A stretch of DNA of 64,000 nucleotides from Tatumella ptyseos. Lineage in GTDB: Bacteria; Pseudomonadota; Gammaproteobacteria; Enterobacterales; Enterobacteriaceae. The notes under the pieces are model-generated. The model did no database searches. It saw nothing but the letters and a program-made list of their open reading frames with translations, and was not told where the DNA came from. The stretch spans positions 1,054,001 through 1,118,000 of the forward strand of contig NZ_CP130649.1 in assembly GCF_030552895.1 (NCBI RefSeq), read 5' to 3'. This document shows positions 28,384 through 36,548 of this stretch, in pieces. Both the position numbers and the translations under genes were made by a program. Each line of letters begins with the position of its first letter. The first letter of the stretch is position 1.

Positions 28384-28908
28384 ATGGAAAATATTGAGGT
28401 GATTCTGGTGGATGAACAAGATAATCCACTGGGCCAGATGGAAAAATTAGAAGCGCATCGTCAAGGTCGTCTTCATCGAGCTATCACTGTGTATATTTTT
28501 AATACTAAGCAGCAACTGATGCTGCAACAACGAGCGTTCAGTAAATATCATTGTGGCGGGCTGTGGAGTAATACATGTTGTGGTCATCCTTTCCCTAATG
28601 AGAGTACTCAGCAGGCGGCAGAACGACGTCTTAACGAAGAGATGGGATTAAAGCTATCTCTACGTAAGATTACTCAAACCTATTATAATCTACCGGTGAC
28701 GGATGGTCTGGTTGAGCATGAGTTAGGCCATATTTTTACGGGGTATACCGATCAATTACCGGAGCTTAATCCAGAAGAAGCCGAAAATTTCCGTTTTGCT
28801 TCGTTGCCAGAAATTGAGCAAGCGTTAATGGCTTCGCCAGAGCAGTTTACGCCTTGGTTTAGAAAAACTTTTCCCATATTAGTAAAGCAATTTCAGGCGG
28901 GGGAGTAG
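28384..28908 (+). CDS. idi: Isopentenyl-diphosphate delta-isomerase, type I
   Basis: Interconverts IPP and DMAPP in isoprenoid synthesis. It is a 174-aa Nudix-fold enzyme. N-terminal VDEQDNPLGQMEKLEAHRQGRLHRA, the catalytic Cys66 in NTCCGHP, metal-binding His residues (HRQGRLH, CGHP) and the Nudix helix AAERRLNEEMGL are visible. In Pantoea-type relatives idi can belong to carotenoid clusters, but no crt gene is adjacent. The MEP pathway makes both isomers, so this gene balances the pool and is usually non-essential. It lies apart from the position of idi in E. coli (about 65 min). Confidence 0.94.
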   Translation: MENIEVILVDEQDNPLGQMEKLEAHRQGRLHRAITVYIFNTKQQLMLQQRAFSKYHCGGLWSNTCCGHPFPNESTQQAAERRLNEEMGLKLSLRKITQTYYNLPVTDGLVEHELGHIFTGYTDQLPELNPEEAENFRFASLPEIEQALMASPEQFTPWFRKTFPILVKQFQAGE

Positions 28909-28926
28909 TCCCCCTACGATGAGAAA

Positions 28927-29031
28927 TTACTTACCGATGACAATTGAGTATCCCATCAGCGCCACGCCACCAATTCCTCCCAAAGCCATCAAGATAAAAA
29001 GAATAATAAAAAAAATTTTTTTGGTATTCAT
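28927..29031 (-). CDS. yohO: Small membrane protein YohO
   Basis: 34-residue gene on the - strand. The product begins MNTKKIFF and has a single hydrophobic helix with MALGGIGGVALMGY. That core matches E. coli YohO (MALGGIGGVMLAGY; 35 aa), a tiny inner-membrane protein of unknown function. The ATG is at 29029-29031 and TAA at 28927-28929. The ribosome site is weak. It is convergent with idi with only 18 bp between stop codons. In E. coli yohO lies near bglX/pbpG, which agrees with the other genes of this block. Confidence 0.85.
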   Translation of the reverse strand: MNTKKIFFIILFILMALGGIGGVALMGYSIVIGK

Positions 29032-29178
29032 TTATAGGGTCTCAAAGATATTTTAGAGGGGGATGATACTCCTAACCTAGTAATCAATAAAGTCGTCCGC
29101 AAGTTCAGTACTCAATAAGATAACGATATGATGCTCGCAGAGGTTGATCCTGTAAAGTTTCCCAGAAAGGGGATTATT

Positions 29179-29703
29179 ATGAACATTTCTCGTATGACCT
29201 CACCTGTGACAGATGAGGACTTAATGCAGCTTACGGCATTAATGCAAGAAGCAGTGAGCTTGGGGGCGAGTATCGGTTATACCGATGCTGTTGGGCAAAT
29301 TGAGGCGATGACCCACTACTGGCAACAGCAGAACCAAGCTATGGCACAGGGGACGGTACAATTTTATTGTGCCCGCCACGAAGAACAACTCATTGGGATT
29401 ATTGGTCTTGAACTCTGCGCAAAACATAACGGAAAACATCGTGGTGAAATTTTTAAGTTAATCGTCGGTGAGGCGTGGCGTCGTCGGGGGATAGCGAAAA
29501 AGCTGATGCAGGCGGCGGTTGACGGTGCAACACAGCTAGGTCTTACGCTATTAGTACTGGATACGCGCACGGAAGACTTTACCGTTGCATTTTACCAGTC
29601 CTTGGGTTGGAGCATAGCAGGTGAAATTCCCTACTATGCACAGTCGACATCAGGAGAATACCAAGCAACCACTGTGATGTTTCGCACTCTGACTCAGGAT
29701 TAA
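29179..29703 (+). CDS. GNAT-family N-acetyltransferase
   Basis: 174 aa. The acetyl-CoA-binding motif A is present (IFKLIVGEAWRRRGIAKKLMQAA, with the Q/RxxGxG/A pattern RRRGIA), followed by the C-terminal FYQSLGWSIAGEIPYYA strand-turn. The substrate cannot be read from the sequence; small-molecule, antibiotic or protein targets are all possible. The ATG at 29179 has AAGGGGA five bases upstream and is clearly better than the frame start at 29128. It is unlinked to its neighbours by operon structure. Confidence 0.82.
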   Translation: MNISRMTSPVTDEDLMQLTALMQEAVSLGASIGYTDAVGQIEAMTHYWQQQNQAMAQGTVQFYCARHEEQLIGIIGLELCAKHNGKHRGEIFKLIVGEAWRRRGIAKKLMQAAVDGATQLGLTLLVLDTRTEDFTVAFYQSLGWSIAGEIPYYAQSTSGEYQATTVMFRTLTQD

Positions 29704-29738
29704 AAAAATTGCGCACAATTACTGACGTTACCTAGATA

Positions 29739-29754
29739 CTGTGTAAAAATACAG
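29739..29754. promoter_or_regulatory. LexA (SOS) box of dinG
   Basis: CTGT-N8-ACAG (CTGTGTAAAAATACAG), a perfect match to the core consensus, 26 bp upstream of the dinG start, where SOS control is known in E. coli. Confidence 0.9.
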
Positions 29755-29780
29755 GCTGTTTCACTCGATAATGGGTTGTT

Positions 29781-31958
29781 ATGGCACTCACTTCAGCAAT
29801 AAAAGCGCAAATCAGCGATTGGTATAAAAAACTTCAGCGTAATGTTGATGACTTTATCCCTCGGCTGGCTCAGCGTCAGATGATGGCGGAAGTTGCCAAA
29901 ACCTTGGCCGGCGAATCGGGGCGGCATTTGGCTATCGAAGCGCCCACTGGAGTAGGTAAAACCCTTTCTTATCTTATTCCTGGTATCGCAGTGAGTCGGG
30001 AAGAGAGCAAAACGCTCGTCGTGAGTACGGCTAACGTCGCGTTACAAGATCAAATCTACGGTAAAGATCTTCCATTACTTAAACGTTTTATCCCGGATCT
30101 GACTTATACCACTGCGTTCGGTCGCCGACGCTATGTTTGTCCACGTAATCTTTATTTCACCGGCGATAACAGCCAACCGGATCTACTCTATCTGATGGGC
30201 GATGATTCATTGATGAGTCAAGCCCCGGGGGCCCTCTCGCCGCAGGAACAACAACAGTGTGAACAGTTACAGCAGCGGCTTGATAAGGGAAGTTGGGACG
30301 GTGTACGGGATCACTACCCCGAAAATATTAACGATCGTTTATGGGCGCGCTTATCAACGGATAAAGCACACTGTTTGGCTCATCATTGTCAATGGTATAA
30401 AGAGTGTCCTTTTTTTTCGGCACGGCGCGATATCGATAATGTCGACGTGGTGATTACCAATCATGCGCTGGTAATGGCCGCTTTAGAGAGCGACTCGGTA
30501 TTACCTCCCGCAAAGGATTTATTACTCATTATGGATGAAGGGCACCATCTTCCTGATGTCGCCCGCGATGCCTTAGAGACTAGTGCGGAGATTACCCCGA
30601 GCAGTTTAGGTTTCCAACTCGATCTGTTCGCAAAAGCGATTGAGCAAATAACTTCGCAATTTACGTTGAAATCTCCCCCTGCACTGGCGAAGCCCGAACG
30701 ATTGTCTACTCACCGTGAAACTATTGATGAGCTAATCAAGGCCTTTACACAGGCATTGTTGCCACAGGTCAAGGCCGCGCCTGAGCAGAGTTATCGGTTT
30801 GTCATGGGAGAGTTGCCGGATGCGCTGAGAGAGCAGTGTGAACAGCTCTATAAACTATATGATGGATTACGTGCTGCGACTGAGACGCTATTGAATTTCT
30901 TGGGGGAGCAGACAGGTAAAGCAGATATGGTACGGATCCATCGTGGCATGCTGCAGCTAAATCGTTTTTTTGGGCATTTTGAAGCTCAGTCAAAATTATG
31001 GCGTTTAGCAGCGTTACGTCAATTATCAGGCGCACCGGTATCGAAATGGGCAACCTTGGAGACCGTGGAAGATAAACCGCAATTATGGTTACATTGTGCC
31101 GGAATAAGGGTCAGCACCCAGCTGGAGAATATTCTTTGGTCGAAAGTCCCTCATACTATTTTGACTTCGGCTACCCTGCGCAGCTTAAATACTTTCAATC
31201 GCTTCCAAGAGCTATCAGGGTTGAGCGAAAAATCGACAGACCGCTTTGTCTGTCTTGATAGTCCGTTCAACCATGCTGAACAGGGTAAACTCGTTATCCC
31301 GCAGATGCAGTATGAACCAGACTTTCAGCACGAAGCCTTACATCTTAGTGAGATGGCGGGGATCTTTCGTCAGACATTGATCGACTCCGAGCATAAAGGA
31401 ATTTTAGTATTATTTTCCAGTATGCGGGCATTGCAGCAATTTGTGACATTGATGAGTGATAAACGCTTAGCCATGTTGGTGCAAGGCGACCAACCTCGCA
31501 CTCGACTTATTGAACTCCATCGCGAAAGGGTGCAGGCTGGGCAACAAAGTATCCTAATAGGTTTACAATCTTTTGCAGAAGGGTTGGATTTAAAAGGTGA
31601 TTTATTGACGGCGGTACATATCCATAAAATTGCGTTTGCCCCTATCGATAGCCCTGTCATCGTTACTGAAGGGGAGTGGCTCAAAAGTAAGCAAAGATAT
31701 CCTTTTGAAAGTCAGAGCTTACCCACAGCCTCCTTTACGTTAATACAGCAAGTAGGACGATTAATTCGAAGTCATCATTGTCATGGTGAAATTATTATTT
31801 ATGATCGGCGATTGATCACACGTCCTTATGGAAGTCGGCTTTTAGCGTCGTTGCCAGTATTTCCCATTCAGCAGCCAAAGTTTGCGCTGAGTGACGCTAG
31901 CCCAGTATCTTTAGGCTCAAAAAAGAAAACCACTCGCCGCCGTACATCGTATAAGTAG
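29781..31958 (+). CDS. dinG: ATP-dependent 5'-3' DNA helicase DinG (Fe-S, XPD-like)
   Basis: 725 aa (E. coli 716). Damage-inducible helicase that unwinds R-loops and forked DNA. Walker A is EAPTGVGKT (53-61). The Fe-S cluster cysteines are in YVCPRNL and in HCLAHHCQWYKECPF. The Walker B variant is MDEGHHLPD, with motif III LTSATL, motif V LQSFAEGLDLKGD and motif VI QQVGRLIRS. The basic tail (KKKTTRRRTSYK) may aid DNA binding. It is preceded by an SOS box and followed 7 bp later by ybiB, as in E. coli. Confidence 0.96.
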   Translation: MALTSAIKAQISDWYKKLQRNVDDFIPRLAQRQMMAEVAKTLAGESGRHLAIEAPTGVGKTLSYLIPGIAVSREESKTLVVSTANVALQDQIYGKDLPLLKRFIPDLTYTTAFGRRRYVCPRNLYFTGDNSQPDLLYLMGDDSLMSQAPGALSPQEQQQCEQLQQRLDKGSWDGVRDHYPENINDRLWARLSTDKAHCLAHHCQWYKECPFFSARRDIDNVDVVITNHALVMAALESDSVLPPAKDLLLIMDEGHHLPDVARDALETSAEITPSSLGFQLDLFAKAIEQITSQFTLKSPPALAKPERLSTHRETIDELIKAFTQALLPQVKAAPEQSYRFVMGELPDALREQCEQLYKLYDGLRAATETLLNFLGEQTGKADMVRIHRGMLQLNRFFGHFEAQSKLWRLAALRQLSGAPVSKWATLETVEDKPQLWLHCAGIRVSTQLENILWSKVPHTILTSATLRSLNTFNRFQELSGLSEKSTDRFVCLDSPFNHAEQGKLVIPQMQYEPDFQHEALHLSEMAGIFRQTLIDSEHKGILVLFSSMRALQQFVTLMSDKRLAMLVQGDQPRTRLIELHRERVQAGQQSILIGLQSFAEGLDLKGDLLTAVHIHKIAFAPIDSPVIVTEGEWLKSKQRYPFESQSLPTASFTLIQQVGRLIRSHHCHGEIIIYDRRLITRPYGSRLLASLPVFPIQQPKFALSDASPVSLGSKKKTTRRRTSYK

Positions 31959-31965
31959 AGAAATG

Positions 31966-32925
31966 ATGGATATTAAACAGATAATTAAAGAAATTGGTCG
32001 GGGCAAACTGCATGCAAGGCATCTTGACGAGCAGACTGCGACGGCGCTTTACCGTGCGATGCTAAATGATGAGGTTGATGATCTCTCTTTGGGGGCGATC
32101 CTTATCGCCTTACGGATTAAAGGTGAAGGCGAAGAAGAATTACTTGGCTTTTACCGAGGATTGGAAGATTTTTTACCGCAATGGCCAGCCTTATCAAATA
32201 CCATCATTATTCCCAGCTATAATGGCGCACGCCGTCAAGCAAATATGACTCCGCTTTTAGCGCTTTTACTGCACAAATTTGGTGTGAATGTATTTCTACA
32301 TGGTGTTCACAATGATCCAACACGTGTGACGAGCGCGCAGATCCTCGCGGCAATGAATATTAAACCCGCGCGAGATATCACCGAAAGTCATCGACAAATC
32401 TTGGAGACAGGATTCTCCTTCATGACCATCGACACGCTGTGCCCCCCTTTGGCGAAACAACTCGACTTGCGTTGGCATCTAGGCCTCCGTAATAGCGCCC
32501 ATACCTTGGCTAAACTCATTTCACCTTTTGTAGCACAAGCCGGGGTAAGGCTGACCAGTGTGTCACATCCTGAATATCTCCCCAAAGTGACACAGTTTTT
32601 CAGTGATATTGGCGCAAAAGCTTTAGTTTCTAACGGTTGTGAAGGCGAGGTGTACCTTAACCCGCAGCGTCCTTCAGCCATGCACTATGTGGATAATGAT
32701 GGAAGCGATATCTCAGAAATAGTGGCCCGTGGCACCGCTGCTAAAACGCCGCTAGCGGCGAACAAAGAGATAGCCACAACGCTGGCGTGGACACAGGCAG
32801 TACTCACTAAACAATGTCCTATTCCCTTGCCACTCCGTGAACAGATTATTAGTTGCTTAGTCGTTTGCGGACGTTTTGCTTCACCAACTGAAGCAGATTC
32901 ATGGCTCGTGGAGCAAGGTTACTGA
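31966..32925 (+). CDS. ybiB: TrpD2-family nucleic-acid-binding protein YbiB
   Basis: 319 aa with the anthranilate phosphoribosyltransferase fold (LRIKGEGEEELLGFY, IPSYNGARRQANMTPLLALLLHKFG, NSAHTLAKL, SVSHPEYLPKV). E. coli YbiB lacks Trp-pathway activity and binds DNA/RNA, with its gene in the LexA-controlled dinG-ybiB operon. The second ATG (31966) gives MDIKQIIKEIGRGK, matching E. coli MDYRKIIKEIGRGK. The ATG at 31963 adds one Met. The stop overlaps the rlmF start (TGATG). Confidence 0.9.
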   Translation: MDIKQIIKEIGRGKLHARHLDEQTATALYRAMLNDEVDDLSLGAILIALRIKGEGEEELLGFYRGLEDFLPQWPALSNTIIIPSYNGARRQANMTPLLALLLHKFGVNVFLHGVHNDPTRVTSAQILAAMNIKPARDITESHRQILETGFSFMTIDTLCPPLAKQLDLRWHLGLRNSAHTLAKLISPFVAQAGVRLTSVSHPEYLPKVTQFFSDIGAKALVSNGCEGEVYLNPQRPSAMHYVDNDGSDISEIVARGTAAKTPLAANKEIATTLAWTQAVLTKQCPIPLPLREQIISCLVVCGRFASPTEADSWLVEQGY

Positions 32926-33824
32926 TGCATCCTAGAAATCGTTATCAAGGTCATTATGATTTAACGGCATTGTTTGCTTTAGAGCCTAGCCTAAAAAAAT
33001 GGGAAAGTTTAACGCCAGCTGGCAAAGTGAGTTTTAATTTTAGTGAGCCTGAAGCGGTCAAGTCGTTAAATAAAGCGCTACTAAAACAGTGGTACCAGCT
33101 GGAATGGACGTTACCTGATGATCATCTATGTCCGCCTATACCGGGACGCGCCGATTATATTCACCATTTGGCGGATTGTTTGGCGGAAGATATACCCAGC
33201 TATCAGGGTCCCCAAATTACGATCTTGGATATTGGTTGTGGAGCGAACTGTATTTATCCCTTAATCGGTAATGCAGAATATCAATGGCGATTTACAGGTA
33301 GCGATTGTCAGCCGGAGTCGCTTCGGGCCGCCCAACACCTGTTAACCCTCAATAAAGGATTAACGCGATCAATCAGATTAAGGCGGCAAAAAGATCAACG
33401 TAAAGTGTTCGATGGCATTATCCATCCGAACGAGTTCTATCATGCAACCTTATGCAACCCTCCTTTTCATCCTTCCTCTCAGGCAGCAGCCGAAGGTACT
33501 GCACGAAAAAATAAGCACTTAGGTATCGCGGAAAAACAGCTTAATTTTGCAGGGCGTTATCATGAATTATGGTGCCCGGGTGGAGAAATTGGCTTTATCA
33601 CCCAAATGATCGAAGAAAGTGTATTGTTTCAACATCAAGTATTATGGTTTACAACATTAGTTGCTAAGCAGCAAAGTTTAGGACCGCTTAAAAAATTATT
33701 GAAAGAAAAGTCTGTACCGGTGGTGAAAGAAATTGAGATGGGCCAGGGGAATAAGAAAAGTCGTCTACTTATTTGGAGCTTCCATAATAAACGCGAGAGA
33801 AAAGGTTTAGTGAAGCCAGCCTAA
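32925..33824 (+). CDS. rlmF: 23S rRNA (adenine(1618)-N6)-methyltransferase
   Basis: SAM-dependent methylation of A1618 of 23S rRNA. It has 299 aa (E. coli RlmF/YbiN 308). SAM motif I is ILDIGCGANCIYPLIG, the catalytic NPPF is in CNPPFH, and PGRADYIHHLADCL and GFITQMIEES are conserved. The ATG at 32925 sits inside the ybiB stop (TGATG) and gives MHPRNR, matching the family. A longer frame from 32901 overlaps ybiB. The stop codon falls in the loop of the following stem-loop. Confidence 0.93.
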   Translation: MHPRNRYQGHYDLTALFALEPSLKKWESLTPAGKVSFNFSEPEAVKSLNKALLKQWYQLEWTLPDDHLCPPIPGRADYIHHLADCLAEDIPSYQGPQITILDIGCGANCIYPLIGNAEYQWRFTGSDCQPESLRAAQHLLTLNKGLTRSIRLRRQKDQRKVFDGIIHPNEFYHATLCNPPFHPSSQAAAEGTARKNKHLGIAEKQLNFAGRYHELWCPGGEIGFITQMIEESVLFQHQVLWFTTLVAKQQSLGPLKKLLKEKSVPVVKEIEMGQGNKKSRLLIWSFHNKRERKGLVKPA

Positions 33825-33833
33825 GCTGGCTTC
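33812..33833. terminator. Stem-loop between convergent rlmF and dps
   Basis: Perfect 9-bp stem GAAGCCAGC / GCTGGCTTC with a CTAA loop containing most of the rlmF stop codon. It lacks T-tracts, and is likely a shared boundary element. Confidence 0.5.
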
Positions 33834-33841
33834 TTAAGTGA

Positions 33842-34345
33842 TTACTCAATGTTAGCTTCGATAAACCATAAGAATTTATCTAAATCACGTGATGCTGCGG
33901 TGAAGATGTCGGCAGTATCTTCATCGTTAACATCGCTGATTGCTTTACGTACGTCATTGGCAACAAGAGCGTAACGCTCTGCAAGCGCGACAAGGTGCTC
34001 TTGAACGTTATGAATATTCAGTGGGTAGCTTTTTAGCGGTGTTTTATCGTTGACAACTTGCGTTGTCCCCAACGCAACCCCACCTAATTGTACGGCACGT
34101 TCGGCAACGTTATCTTGGTGTTCAGTAATAGCCGTACGGAACCCATCAAGCATTTCATGGACAGCCATGAAGTTTGCACCGCGCATATTCCAGTGCGCTT
34201 GCTTGGTAATCAATGAGAGATCAATCAGTTCAACTACGATTTTATTTAAGATTTGAATCGTTGCTGTTTTATCTTCATCCGATACGTCGTTACGGGTATA
34301 AAGAAGTTCGGTGTTATTTGTTTTAACAAGTTTTGCAGTACTCAT
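33842..34345 (-). CDS. dps: DNA-binding protein from starved cells (ferritin-like) Dps
   Basis: 167 aa, identical in length to E. coli Dps. The dodecamer stores iron, uses H2O2 as oxidant and compacts DNA in stationary phase. N-terminal Lys-containing DNA-binding tail MSTAKLVK. Ferroxidase ligands lie in [19 protein letters not shown] and the inter-subunit Asp/Glu. The C-terminus is [15 protein letters not shown]. It has its own promoter (see 34391-34421). Confidence 0.97.
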   Translation of the reverse strand: MSTAKLVKTNNTELLYTRNDVSDEDKTATIQILNKIVVELIDLSLITKQAHWNMRGANFMAVHEMLDGFRTAITEHQDNVAERAVQLGGVALGTTQVVNDKTPLKSYPLNIHNVQEHLVALAERYALVANDVRKAISDVNDEDTADIFTAASRDLDKFLWFIEANIE

Positions 34346-34390
34346 GAAAAATTCCTTCTTGTTATGAACCTATTGAAATCAACTGAATCC

Positions 34391-34421
34391 AGTATAGCAG
34401 TGCTCCATAAAACTGCAGCAA
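34391..34421 (-). promoter_or_regulatory. Probable dps promoter (sigma-S/sigma-70 type)
   Basis: On the - strand the -10 reads CTATACT (34391-34397), the C-13-containing element favoured by sigma-S. A weak -35 (TTGCTG) lies 19 bp upstream. The expected transcript start would give a leader of roughly 40 bases, as in E. coli dps. Confidence 0.5.
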
Positions 34422-34460
34422 GGTCTAGCCTATTAGTGAGATAGACTGAGTAATTTAACT

Positions 34461-35372
34461 CTAATGAGAATGATTTTTCTTTTTAATCTTGATCCGTTTA
34501 ATTCGATTCGCTTTTGGTTTCATGGTTAGTGCTGACCCAGCTGAGGCTAGAACTATCGCGAAGAGCCCAGTAAGTTGAATGAAAGTTAGGTGTTCATTAA
34601 GGAATAGAAACCCAGAGAAGGCAGCAACCGCAGGTTCCATACTCATCAATGTTCCAAATACTCTGGCCGGTAAACGAGTTAACGCCATCATTTCCAGTGA
34701 GTAAGGTATAGCGTTTGAGAGTAAAGCGACGAGAAGCCCTACAGGGATAATGGACCAATGCCAAATCCCAGGTTCTGCCATCACCAACCCGGTAGGGACA
34801 AAAACAATTGAGGCAATGAGCGAGCCGACGGCTACCGTTGCTGCGCCATGTTCCGCTCCTGCTTTTTGACCAAATATAATATAAATGGCCCAGCAGGCTC
34901 CTGCGGCCAAGGCAAAAAAAGCACCAAGAGGATCAATGTTATTTGCCCCGCCGTGTACCGGAAGCAACATCCAGAGTCCACTGACGGCAATGATAATCCA
35001 TAGAAAATCGGTAATCTTTCGGGAGTTTGCCAAGGCTAGGGTTAAAGGACCGACAAATTCCAGCGCAACGCCAATCCCTAAAGGGATAGTGCGTAATGCC
35101 ATATAAAAGAGAAAGTTCATTCCTCCCAGTGCCAAGCCATAAAATATTAAGGGGCGACGCTGCTCTACCGCAAAGGTCAAACGCCAAGGCTTAAACATAC
35201 CCCATAACATAATAGTAGAAAGACCCAAACGTAACGCGGCAACACCCGGTGCGCCGACCTCAGAGAATAAGGATTTAGCCAAAGAGGCTGCACCTTGTAG
35301 TGTAAACATGGCGATTAACAGCAAACCAATGGGATATAACGCGGATCCTGCAATTTTTTGCGAAGTGGCCAT
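34461..35372 (-). CDS. rhtA: Threonine/homoserine exporter RhtA (EamA family)
   Basis: 303 aa, ten predicted membrane helices, with two EamA repeats. LQGAASLAKSLFSEVGAPGVAALRL, IPLGIGVALEFVGPL and LEMMALTRLPARVFGTLMSMEPAVAA match E. coli RhtA, which exports threonine and homoserine. The basic C-terminal tail (KRIKIKKKNHSH) is longer than usual. The order dps-rhtA-ompX is as in E. coli. Confidence 0.93.
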   Translation of the reverse strand: MATSQKIAGSALYPIGLLLIAMFTLQGAASLAKSLFSEVGAPGVAALRLGLSTIMLWGMFKPWRLTFAVEQRRPLIFYGLALGGMNFLFYMALRTIPLGIGVALEFVGPLTLALANSRKITDFLWIIIAVSGLWMLLPVHGGANNIDPLGAFFALAAGACWAIYIIFGQKAGAEHGAATVAVGSLIASIVFVPTGLVMAEPGIWHWSIIPVGLLVALLSNAIPYSLEMMALTRLPARVFGTLMSMEPAVAAFSGFLFLNEHLTFIQLTGLFAIVLASAGSALTMKPKANRIKRIKIKKKNHSH

Positions 35373-35526
35373 AGAAAGCTCAAAAATTGGTTAGAGAGTG
35401 GCGAGAATTGTATTGAAACGTGAAGAAATTGCTATAGAGATTCAGAATATGCTTAAAGATTTGTCATTTTAGAAAAAAAATATAGGCATAGTTTATGGCA
35501 AATTAACCATATTTATCATAGGGATA

Positions 35527-35573
35527 GTTGTTGTTGTACACGTTGTGTTACATGTTACACGGTGTTGGACAAC
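35527..35573. repeat. TGTTACA-type short repeats upstream of ompX
   Basis: The ompX upstream region contains TTGTTGTTGTACA, then GTGTTACATGTTACAC with two tandem TGTTACA units (35546-35559), then GTTGGACAACAA. The block is a partly symmetrical GT/AC-rich patch in otherwise AT-rich DNA. It could be a regulator site or a leader stem, but I cannot assign it. Confidence 0.45.
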
Positions 35574-35659
35574 AAAAATCGGGCAGAGTTTCTTACTTTT
35601 TTTTGTTATATTTCATCTGTTGTCAGTAAAAATAAAAGTAATTTCACATTGAGGTTATT

Positions 35660-36187
35660 ATGAAAAAAATTGCATGTCTTTCAGCTTTAGCTTGTTTACT
35701 CGCCGTTTCTGCAGGTTCTGCGATGGCTAAAAGCACCGTTACTGGTGGTTACGCACAAAGCGATTACCAAGGTGTTTTAAACAAAGCTAACGGTTTCAAC
35801 TTAAAATACCGTTACGAAGATGAGTCTAATCCATTAGGCTGGATCGCATCTTTCACTTACACCGAAAAAGATTCTAACAAAAACGTAAACGACTACCGTA
35901 AAGGTCAGTACTACGGAATCACTGCAGGTCCAGCTTACCGTCTGAATGACTGGGCTAGCATCTACGGTGTAGTGGGTATCGGTATCGGTCGCGTTCAAAA
36001 CAACGCTGAAGGTCACGGTGCAGCAGGTTACAACAACAAGAGCAACAGCGATGTTGGTGTTGCTTACGGTGCTGGCCTGCAATTCAACCCGTGGGAAAAC
36101 GTTGCACTTGACGTTGGTTACGAGCAAAGCCGTATCCGTAACGTGGATGTTGGTACTTGGATCGCTGGTGTTGGTTACAGCTTCTAA
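35660..36187 (+). CDS. ompX: Outer membrane protein X
   Basis: 175 aa, an eight-stranded beta-barrel of the OmpX/Ail/PagC family. Signal peptide is residues 1-23 (SAMA|K). Alternating-hydrophobic strands (TVTGGYAQSDY, GFNLKYRYE, YYGITAGPAYRL, VALDVGYEQSRI) end in GVGYSF, with the C-terminal Phe needed for BAM recognition. The ribosome site is GAGG. The codon bias is strong (GGT, AAC, CGT), as expected for an abundant protein. In E. coli ompX mRNA is targeted by small RNAs; no such RNA gene is visible here. Confidence 0.96.
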   Translation: MKKIACLSALACLLAVSAGSAMAKSTVTGGYAQSDYQGVLNKANGFNLKYRYEDESNPLGWIASFTYTEKDSNKNVNDYRKGQYYGITAGPAYRLNDWASIYGVVGIGIGRVQNNAEGHGAAGYNNKSNSDVGVAYGAGLQFNPWENVALDVGYEQSRIRNVDVGTWIAGVGYSF

Positions 36188-36204
36188 TTGTACACTTCCT
36201 AAAA

Positions 36205-36230
36205 AACGACCCTTAGGGTCGTTTTTTTTT
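36205..36230. terminator. Bidirectional terminator shared by ompX and the mntS-like gene
   Basis: Stem ACGACCC (36206-36212) / GGGTCGT (36216-36222), loop TTA, flanked by A-run on the left and T-run on the right, so it works on both strands. The - strand mntS-like gene stops at 36229. Confidence 0.9.
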
Positions 36231-36375
36231 ACCTGAAAAAAATATGCACTAAGCGTTTTAAAAAATAAAGGCGTAATTGAAAAGGAGAGAGTGTCGCGAA
36301 TCCATATAGCGACATATCAGGTGACGGTAAGCGGGAGCTATTCACTGCGCTGGGCTGTTGGTAACCACGAGTCAT
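36229..36375 (-). CDS. mntS: MntS-like small manganese-response protein (putative)
   Basis: 48-residue gene read from ATG 36373-36375. A textbook Shine-Dalgarno AGGAGG (36383-36388) lies 7 bases upstream. The product has a C-terminal core FATLSPFQLRLYFLKRLVHI that resembles the E. coli MntS core FSHSPFKVRLMLLSMLCDM (shared SPF-x-x-RL-x-x-L). As in E. coli, it lies between ompX and mntR, divergent from mntR, behind two MntR boxes. E. coli MntS raises intracellular Mn by inhibiting the exporter MntP and is repressed by MntR. The N-terminal half is not conserved with E. coli. Homology rests on the short core plus context. Confidence 0.72.
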   Translation of the reverse strand: MTRGYQQPSAVNSSRLPSPDMSLYGFATLSPFQLRLYFLKRLVHIFFR

Positions 36376-36427
36376 GTCGCATCCTCCTAATCGATGGTGA
36401 CAAAAAAATAGTCAATAGTATTATTTT

Positions 36428-36441
36428 ATAGCATAGGCTAT
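36428..36441. promoter_or_regulatory. MntR box 1
   Basis: ATAGC-ATAG-GCTAT, a perfect 5-bp palindrome with 4-bp spacer, matching the enterobacterial MntR operator core ATAGC-N4-GCTAT. It overlaps the likely promoter of the mntS-like gene (on the - strand TTGTAT, 17 bp, AATACT). Confidence 0.8.
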
Positions 36442-36446
36442 ACAAT

Positions 36447-36460
36447 TTAGCCAATGCTAT
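36447..36460. promoter_or_regulatory. MntR box 2
   Basis: TTAGC-CAAT-GCTAT, the same palindrome with one mismatch, 19 bp (about two helical turns) from box 1 and therefore on nearly the same DNA face. Confidence 0.72.
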
Positions 36461-36548
36461 GCGAGAAAAAGGGTTGAGCTTGATCTCATCTCGTTTAAGA
36501 TAGTGAGTATGGTCGGTAACGCCGACATTGGCCTTGTAAGGAATTTTG

